Shown here: positions 5,841 to 10,782 of the stretch, piece after piece
Layout: each line of letters begins with the position of its first letter
Position numbering within the stretch: the stretch's first letter is position 1
Assembly: GCA_900540005.1 (NCBI GenBank)
Contig: UQEM01000081.1
Coordinates: 1 to 10,782 of the forward strand
Direction of reading: 5' to 3'
Source: an uncultured Ruminococcus sp.
GTDB taxonomy: Bacteria > Bacillota > Clostridia > Oscillospirales > Ruminococcaceae
Length of the DNA: 10,782 bases
Notes under the pieces: generated by a model
Told to the model about the DNA's origin: nothing
Database searches by the model: none
Seen by the model: only the letters and a program-made list of their open reading frames with translations
Position numbers and translations under genes: made by a program

Positions 5841-6403
5841 TTCTTCTTATAGATAATTATGACAGCTTTTCATACAACCTTTATCAGCTTGTCGGAGAGA
5901 TTTGTCCGGATATCAGGGTTATCCGCAACGACGATATGACGGTTGAGGAGATCGAAGCTCTCGCTCCTGACAGAATTATCCTCTCGCCCGGCCCGGGCAG
6001 ACCCGAGGACGCAGGAGTTATCATAGAGGCTGCAAGGACAGTTTCAAAGAAGATACCGACTCTCGGTGTTTGCCTTGGTCATCAGGCTATATGTGCGGCT
6101 TACGGAGCGAATGTCACATATGCAAAGAAACTCATGCACGGCAAGCAGTCTTTCATAAGCTTCAAGGGAAATTCTCCGATATTCAGGGGAATAGGCGAGG
6201 GCGCTCCCGTAGCGCGCTATCATTCGCTTGCAGCCGCCGCGGACACTATCCCCGAGTGTCTGGAAGTTACCGCAGTTGCCGATGACGGCGAGATAATGGC
6301 TGTACAGCATAAGGAATATCCGATTTACGGCGTTCAGTTCCACCCCGAGTCGATAATGACTCCGGACGGAAGAAAAATGCTCGCTAACTTTATAGAACTT
6401 TGA
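5837..6403 (+). CDS. trpG: Anthranilate synthase component II, glutamine amidotransferase (TrpG)
   Basis: TrpG hydrolyses glutamine and channels ammonia to TrpE. It is 188 residues, the normal size for an unfused class I amidotransferase. The oxyanion-loop motif PGPGRPEDAG lies at 51-60. The nucleophile C79 is in GVCLGHQ (77-83), and the triad is completed by H169 and E171 in QFHPESIMT. HGK (101-103) and RYHSL (127-131) are typical of the TrpG/PabA group. The start overlaps the trpE stop as ATGA, with AGGAGG 7 bases upstream inside trpE, which should keep the two subunits in balance through coupled translation. No separate pab genes are in the window, so the protein could also serve folate synthesis with a PabB elsewhere, as in Bacillus; that is inference. 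Confidence 0.97.
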   Translation: MILLIDNYDSFSYNLYQLVGEICPDIRVIRNDDMTVEEIEALAPDRIILSPGPGRPEDAGVIIEAARTVSKKIPTLGVCLGHQAICAAYGANVTYAKKLMHGKQSFISFKGNSPIFRGIGEGAPVARYHSLAAAADTIPECLEVTAVADDGEIMAVQHKEYPIYGVQFHPESIMTPDGRKMLANFIEL

Positions 6404-6430
6404 TATACATTATATAAGGAGGAAACTACA

Positions 6431-7447
6431 ATGATTAAGGAAGCTATAGTAAAAATTGTTGACAAGCAGGATCTTACCTATGATGAGGCTTACGCTGTTG
6501 TAAGCGAGATCATGTCGGGAGCTACCACTCCTACACAGAACGCGGCATTTCTCGCGGCTCTTTCCACAAAGAGCACAAAGGCTGAGACCATTGACGAGAT
6601 CACAGGCTGTGCCGCAGCTATGCGTGAAGCTGCAACACGTTTCGAGAACGACCTTGATCTTCTTGAGATCGTAGGTACAGGCGGCGACAATGCCCACAGC
6701 TTTAACATTTCCACCACTTCCGCATTTGTTATCGCGGCATCGGGAGTTCTCGTTGCCAAGCACGGAAACCGCGCGGCGTCTTCGCTCAGCGGAACTGCCG
6801 ACTGTCTCGAAGCGCTCGGAGCAAACATCAGCCTTGAACCTGAAAAGTGCCATGAACTTCTCGATAAGGTCGGCTTCTGTTTCTTCTTTGCGCAGAAGTA
6901 TCATGCGTCCATGAAGTATGTAGGCCCTATCAGAAAGGAACTCGGTATCAGGACTGTGTTCAATATTCTCGGCCCGCTCACAAATCCTGCTTATCCCAAG
7001 TTCCACCTCCTCGGAGTTTATGACAGACTTCTTCTTGAGCCGATCGCAGAGGTCCTCATGAAGCTCGGTTCAAAGCGCGGAATGGTCGTTTACGGAACAG
7101 ATAAGCTTGACGAGATCTCGCTCAGCGCTCCGACAGCGGTATGCGAGTATAAGGACGGCTGGATGAAGAATTACGAAATAACTCCTGAGCAGTTCGGCTT
7201 TGAGAGATGTACAAAGGACGATCTCCTCGGCGGAACTCCGCAGGAAAATGCCGCTATAACAAGAGGTATCCTCAGCGGAGAGATACAGGGACACAAGAGA
7301 AACGCAGTTCTGCTCAATGCCGGAGCAGCTATTTACATCGGCGGCAAGGCTGATTCAATGGCAGACGGCATAAAGCTTGCGGCTGAACTCATTGATTCGG
7401 GCAAGGCTCTTGCAGTTCTCGACAAGTTTGTTGAACTTTCCCACTGA
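6431..7447 (+). CDS. trpD: Anthranilate phosphoribosyltransferase (TrpD)
   Basis: TrpD transfers phosphoribose from PRPP to anthranilate, the second step after chorismate. It is 338 residues, the usual length, and is a separate protein not fused to TrpG. The helical N-terminal domain is followed by the PRPP site GTGGD (82-86), NISTTSAF (92-99) and KHGNRAASS (110-118). The anthranilate-contact block [19 protein letters not shown] spans 165-183 and runs into TNP (184-186). The acidic pair DE at 227-228 binds the second magnesium. The loop after HGNR reads SSLSG where SSKSG is common, a small deviation. AAGGAGG lies 8 bases before the ATG. The 27-base gap after trpG is the widest in the operon but holds no terminator or clear promoter. 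Confidence 0.97.
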   Translation: MIKEAIVKIVDKQDLTYDEAYAVVSEIMSGATTPTQNAAFLAALSTKSTKAETIDEITGCAAAMREAATRFENDLDLLEIVGTGGDNAHSFNISTTSAFVIAASGVLVAKHGNRAASSLSGTADCLEALGANISLEPEKCHELLDKVGFCFFFAQKYHASMKYVGPIRKELGIRTVFNILGPLTNPAYPKFHLLGVYDRLLLEPIAEVLMKLGSKRGMVVYGTDKLDEISLSAPTAVCEYKDGWMKNYEITPEQFGFERCTKDDLLGGTPQENAAITRGILSGEIQGHKRNAVLLNAGAAIYIGGKADSMADGIKLAAELIDSGKALAVLDKFVELSH

Positions 7448-7455
7448 GGTGAGCG

Positions 7456-8241
7456 ATGACGATTCTCGATAAGCTTGCCGACCACGCACGGGAACGCGTT
7501 GCGGCGGCAAAAGAAACAGTTTCCGCACAGGAGATAAAAGAACGCGCGCTCGCTCTGCCGAAGGGAGAGTTCGAGTTTGAAGCGGCTATCCGCAGAAATC
7601 CCGATATAGCGTTCATCTGCGAGTGCAAAAAGGCGTCGCCCTCAAAGGGCGTGATAGCGCAGGAGTTTCCGTACCTGCAAATCGCAAAGGACTATGAGGC
7701 GGCAGGCGCGGACTGCATTTCTGTTCTGACCGAGCCGAAGTGGTTTCTCGGCAGCAATGATTACCTGCGCGAGATAGCTGAGAATGTGTCGATACCGTGC
7801 ATACGCAAGGACTTCACGGTGGACGAATACATGATATATGAGGCAAAGCTTCTCGGCGCTAAGGCTGTTCTGCTCATCTGCTCTATCCTGACGCAGAAGC
7901 AGATAGAGGATCACATTGCGGTGTGCGATACGCTGGGACTTTCGGCACTCGTGGAGGCTCACGATGAGGCAGAGATCGCTGTTGCAGTTAATGCAGGAGC
8001 ACGTCTCATAGGAGTCAACAACCGTAATCTCAAGGACTTCACCGTTGACACGAACAACAGCAGAAAAATGCGTGAACTCGTTCCGTCGGATATACTTTTC
8101 GTATCCGAGAGCGGAGTGAAAGACGCAGACGACATAAAACTGCTGCGTGAAGCAGGGGCTGATGCGGTTCTCATCGGCGAGACCCTGATGCGCGCAGACA
8201 ACAAGACAGAAAAGCTCGCAGAGCTGAAAGGATCAAAATGA
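7456..8241 (+). CDS. trpC: Indole-3-glycerol phosphate synthase (TrpC)
   Basis: TrpC closes the indole ring by decarboxylation and dehydration of CdRP. Its 261 residues form one TIM barrel, not fused to TrpF as in E. coli. Visible active-site residues are E56 and K58 in CECKKASPSKG (55-65), E93 in LTEPKWFLGS (91-100), the catalytic lysine K118 in IRKDF, E167 in LVEAHD, N188 in IGVNNRNL and S217 in SESG (217-220). Together these cover the residues expected of an active enzyme. The start is 8 bases after the trpD stop. The ribosome binding site GAGGTGA (7446-7452) overlaps that stop codon, implying that ribosomes can pass directly from trpD to trpC. Confidence 0.97.
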   Translation: MTILDKLADHARERVAAAKETVSAQEIKERALALPKGEFEFEAAIRRNPDIAFICECKKASPSKGVIAQEFPYLQIAKDYEAAGADCISVLTEPKWFLGSNDYLREIAENVSIPCIRKDFTVDEYMIYEAKLLGAKAVLLICSILTQKQIEDHIAVCDTLGLSALVEAHDEAEIAVAVNAGARLIGVNNRNLKDFTVDTNNSRKMRELVPSDILFVSESGVKDADDIKLLREAGADAVLIGETLMRADNKTEKLAELKGSK

Positions 8242-8852
8242 CAAAAGTGAAAATGTGCGGACTCAGCCGCATGGAGGATATAGAATACGCAAATGAAGTG
8301 CTGCCGGAGTTTATCGGATTTGTTTTTGCTCCGAAAAGCCGCAGGTATGTGAGCTTTGAGCAGGCAAAGAAACTCCGCGGAGAGCTTGACTATCGCATTG
8401 CTGCGGTAGGAGTTTTCGTGGACGAGGACATAGAGAACATTGTGCGGCTCGTTAAGGACGAGGTGATAGACATGGTCCAGCTCCACGGTTCGGAGGACAA
8501 CGCCTATATCGCGAAACTCCGTGAAATGGCGGAAGTTCCGATAATACAGGCGTTCAAGATAATTGACAGCTACGATGCGGAGAGCGCGGTGCTTTCCGAT
8601 GCTGACTTTGTTCTTTTGGATTCGGGAATGGGCACGGGCAAGACTTTCGACTGGTCGCTTATTAAGTCGATAAACCGCCCGTATTTCCTCGCAGGAGGAA
8701 TTTCACCGGAAAATGCCGCACAGGCTGTTGAGCGATTCTCTCCCTATGCCGTTGACGCGAGTTCCTCGCTTGAGACGGACGGTGTGAAGGATCTGAGTAA
8801 AATGACTGCTCTTGCAAGGGCAGTCCGCGAATTAGTTTTGAAAGGAAGATAA
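8238..8852 (+). CDS. trpF: Phosphoribosylanthranilate isomerase (TrpF)
   Basis: TrpF performs the Amadori rearrangement of phosphoribosylanthranilate to CdRP, acting between TrpD and TrpC. It is 204 residues, typical of the monofunctional enzyme. The catalytic base C7 is in VKMCGLS, and the acid D128 is in [14 protein letters not shown] (126-139). FAPKSRRYV (30-38), QLHG (81-84) and [10 protein letters not shown] (151-160) complete the barrel. The phosphate-binding motif reads [14 protein letters not shown] (172-185) instead of the familiar VSSGVE form, a variant I recall from clostridial relatives. The ATG overlaps the trpC stop as ATGA, with AAAGGA 5 bases upstream. TrpB starts one base after its stop. 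Confidence 0.95.
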   Translation: MTKVKMCGLSRMEDIEYANEVLPEFIGFVFAPKSRRYVSFEQAKKLRGELDYRIAAVGVFVDEDIENIVRLVKDEVIDMVQLHGSEDNAYIAKLREMAEVPIIQAFKIIDSYDAESAVLSDADFVLLDSGMGTGKTFDWSLIKSINRPYFLAGGISPENAAQAVERFSPYAVDASSSLETDGVKDLSKMTALARAVRELVLKGR

Positions 8853-8853
8853 T

Positions 8854-10044
8854 ATGTCAGGATCAAAGGGCAGATTCGGAGTTCACGGCGGACAGTATAT
8901 CCCCGAAACTCTTATGAATGCGATAATAGAGCTTGAAAATGCTTACAACCACTACAAGAACGACCCAGAATTCAACAGAGAGCTTACAGAGCTTCTCGAT
9001 GAGTATGCGGGCAGACCCTCAAGACTTTACTATGCCGAGAAGCTCACAAAAACTCTCGGCGGAGCTAAGATATATCTCAAGCGTGAGGATCTCAACCACA
9101 CAGGTTCGCACAAGATAAACAACGTTCTCGGTCAGGCTCTGCTCGCAAAGAAAATGGGCAAGACACGTCTTATCGCCGAGACAGGCGCAGGTCAGCACGG
9201 AGTTGCTACAGCTACTGCTGCGGCTCTCATGGGCATGGAGTGCGTTGTATTTATGGGCGAGGAGGACACCAAGCGTCAGGCTCTCAATGTGTATCGAATG
9301 AAACTCCTCGGCTCGGAAGTTATTCCCGTAAAATCGGGCACGGCAACTCTTAAAGATGCGGTTTCCGAGGCTATGAGAGAGTGGACAAAACGTATTGACG
9401 ATACGCATTATTGTCTCGGCTCTGTAATGGGGCCGCACCCGTTCCCCACGATCGTCCGCGATTTTCAGGCTGTTATTTCCCGTGAGTCGAGAGCTCAGAT
9501 ACTCGAAAAAGAGGGCAGACTCCCCGATGCGGTTCTTGCGTGCGTAGGCGGAGGCTCTAACGCTATCGGAAGCTTTTACCACTACATTCCCGATGAGGGC
9601 GTAAGACTTATCGGCTGTGAGGCAGCAGGCCGCGGGATCGACACATTTGAGACTGCTGCGACCGTAAACACGGGAAAGATGGGCATTTTCCACGGTATGA
9701 AGTCGTATTTCTGTCAGGATAAGTACGGACAGATAGCTCCCGTTTATTCGATCTCGGCAGGACTTGACTATCCCGGAGTAGGCCCTGAGCATGCTCATCT
9801 CCACGATATCGGCAGAGCGGAGTATGTTCCGATAACCGATGACGAGGCTGTAAATGCGTTTGAGTTCCTGTCGCGCACAGAGGGGATCATTCCTGCGATA
9901 GAATCGGCTCACGCAGTAGCTTATGCAATGAAGCTTGCACCCACAATGGACAAGGACAAGATAATAATCGTTACTGTATCAGGCAGAGGCGACAAGGACT
10001 GTGCCGCTATTGCACGTTACAGAGGGGAGGATATCCATGAGTAA
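8854..10044 (+). CDS. trpB: Tryptophan synthase beta chain (TrpB)
   Basis: TrpB joins indole, delivered by tunnel from TrpA, to L-serine to give tryptophan. It is 396 residues and of the TrpB1 type that pairs with TrpA. The PLP lysine is K87 in [10 protein letters not shown] (81-90), E109 in ETGAGQHG (109-116) is the catalytic acid/base, and GGGSNA (232-237) grips the phosphate. [17 protein letters not shown] (298-314) is the beta-subunit signature, and S376 in SGRGDKD (376-382) contacts the pyridine nitrogen. The start is one base after trpF, with AAAGGAAG inside the trpF end as ribosome binding site. The stop overlaps trpA by 8 bases. Nothing suggests loss of function. Confidence 0.98.
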   Translation: MSGSKGRFGVHGGQYIPETLMNAIIELENAYNHYKNDPEFNRELTELLDEYAGRPSRLYYAEKLTKTLGGAKIYLKREDLNHTGSHKINNVLGQALLAKKMGKTRLIAETGAGQHGVATATAAALMGMECVVFMGEEDTKRQALNVYRMKLLGSEVIPVKSGTATLKDAVSEAMREWTKRIDDTHYCLGSVMGPHPFPTIVRDFQAVISRESRAQILEKEGRLPDAVLACVGGGSNAIGSFYHYIPDEGVRLIGCEAAGRGIDTFETAATVNTGKMGIFHGMKSYFCQDKYGQIAPVYSISAGLDYPGVGPEHAHLHDIGRAEYVPITDDEAVNAFEFLSRTEGIIPAIESAHAVAYAMKLAPTMDKDKIIIVTVSGRGDKDCAAIARYRGEDIHE

Positions 10045-10744
10045 TATAAGATCAGCTTTTGCAAACGGCAAGGCTTTTATCCCGTTCATAACCTGCGGCG
10101 ATCCCGACCTTGAAACCACAGCAAATGTGGTTCGCGCCGCTGTTGAAAACGGTGCTGACCTCATTGAGCTGGGCATTCCGTTTTCCGATCCGACTGCCGA
10201 AGGCCCTGTGATACAGGCTGCAAATATCCGTGCTCTTGCAGGCGGAGTAACTACCGATAAGGTTTTTGAGCTTGTGAAGGAACTTCGCCGCGATGTGAAG
10301 ATACCGCTCGCATTTATGACCTATGCGAATGTGGTTTTCTCATATGATGCTGAACGCTTCATGGCAAGATGCTGTGAGTGCGGCGTTGACGGAGTTATCC
10401 TGCCCGATCTTCCGTTTGAGGAAAAGGGCGAGTTTTCTGCTGTTGCAAAGCAGTACGGCGTTGATCTTATCTCGCTTATTGCTCCCACTTCGGCAAACAG
10501 AGTTGCAATGATAGCCAAGGAAGCAGAGGGCTTTATCTATGTTGTGTCAAGTCTCGGAGTAACGGGTGAGAGAAGTCAGATAACCACGAACATCGGCGAA
10601 ATAGTAAAGGTCATCCGTGAGAACACAAATGTTCCCTGTGCGGTCGGATTCGGTATTTCAACTCCCGAGCAGGCTGCCGAAATGGCAGGACTTTCGGACG
10701 GAGCTATCGTTGGTTCGGCAATTATCCGTATCATAGAGAAGTAC
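10037..10744 (+). CDS. trpA: Tryptophan synthase alpha chain (TrpA), 3' end missing
   Basis: TrpA cleaves indole-3-glycerol phosphate to indole and glyceraldehyde 3-phosphate. The visible part is 236 residues, about 20-30 short of the usual 258-268. The start is ATG at 10037, six bases after GGGGAGG and overlapping trpB by 8 bases; an upstream in-frame ATG at 10001 lies within trpB and lacks such a site. Family blocks are FITCGDPD (17-24), the catalytic E44 in [10 protein letters not shown] (43-52), LPDLP (122-126), GVTGER (174-179) and the phosphate site GFGIS (204-208) with GSAI. The position equivalent to E. coli Asp60 is Glu55 (AEGP, not ADGP). From 10745 the sequence is sequencing adapter, so the six following codons (LSLIHI) and the stop at 10763-10765 are artificial. 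The gene is truncated by assembly, not by mutation. Confidence 0.95.
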
Positions 10745-10782
10745 CTGTCTCTTATACACATCTGACGCTGCCGACGAATAGC
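10745..10782. other. Nextera/Tn5 sequencing adapter left at the contig end
   Basis: Bases 10745-10763 are CTGTCTCTTATACACATCT, the Tn5 mosaic end used in Nextera libraries. Bases 10764-10777 are GACGCTGCCGACGA, the adjoining Read 1-side adapter as seen in read-through. The last five bases (ATAGC) would be the start of a sample index. This is library contamination, not genome. Confidence 0.97.

Noticed and set aside
4374..6403. pabB/pabA (folate) identity for the first two genes of the operon
   Set aside because: TrpE has both parts of the tryptophan feedback pocket (LES and NPSPYMF), and the genes head a complete trp operon under a Trp T-box.
9019..9912. A 297-codon open frame on the strand opposite trpB
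   Set aside because: It lies wholly inside trpB, which has all catalytic motifs. Its translation shows no recognisable domain and it has no promoter or ribosome binding site. It is a codon-usage shadow.
10001..10036. An upstream ATG for trpA adding 12 residues
   Set aside because: It lies deep in trpB and lacks a spaced ribosome binding site. The ATG at 10037 has GGGGAGG six bases upstream and gives the normal TrpA N terminus.
10576..10761. A minus-strand open frame beginning MCIRDR at the right end
   Set aside because: Its start is encoded by sequencing adapter and the rest is opposite trpA.
1..10782. A new defence system, mobile element or CRISPR array
   Set aside because: All strands and intergenic gaps are accounted for by housekeeping genes and their signals. 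No repeats in array form, transposase, integrase or attachment site is visible. The Tn5 end at the right margin is library adapter.

Overview
This window looks like a contig end from a member of the Clostridia (Bacillota), most like the Ruminococcus/Oscillospiraceae group. The clues are near-complete Shine-Dalgarno sequences, frequent TTG starts, a tryptophan T-box riboswitch, a clostridial-type complete trp operon, a CdaA/YbbR c-di-AMP module, and an unusual cysteine-desulfurase-like gene paired with a small DUF3343 protein. The genus is inferred from general resemblance only.

Layout. Bases 1-141 are a convergent terminator zone of three strong hairpins. They separate a plus-strand gene, of which at most the last few codons are present, from a minus-strand operon. 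That operon runs leftward from about 3953 to 149: a DUF3343 protein, a class V aminotransferase/cysteine desulfurase-family protein, cdaA (diadenylate cyclase) and cdaR (YbbR-repeat regulator). A second promoter lies just before cdaA. The first three genes all appear to start at TTG. In two of them the TTG sits 8 bases after a Shine-Dalgarno sequence that itself contains a decoy GTG. The glmM gene that usually follows cdaR is not here.

From 4030 rightward is the tryptophan operon. A consensus promoter (TTGACA, 17 bases, TATAGT) reads into a T-box leader with specifier codon UGG, a UGGUACC tRNA-acceptor bulge and a terminator/antiterminator pair. Next come trpE, trpG, trpD, trpC, trpF, trpB and trpA, tightly packed with 1-8 base gaps or overlaps. 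The only larger gap (27 bases) is before trpD. Together they encode all steps from chorismate to tryptophan. Uncharged tRNA-Trp should favour antitermination and switch the operon on.

The right end is not biological. The last 38 bases are Nextera/Tn5 sequencing adapter, which cuts trpA after codon 236 and creates a false ending (LSLIHI, stop). I found no mobile element, CRISPR array, rRNA or tRNA gene. I see no wholly new system. The most worthwhile leads are the adapter artefact, the start-codon pattern, the extra arm of the T-box terminator, and the linkage of the DUF3343/desulfurase pair to cdaA-cdaR.
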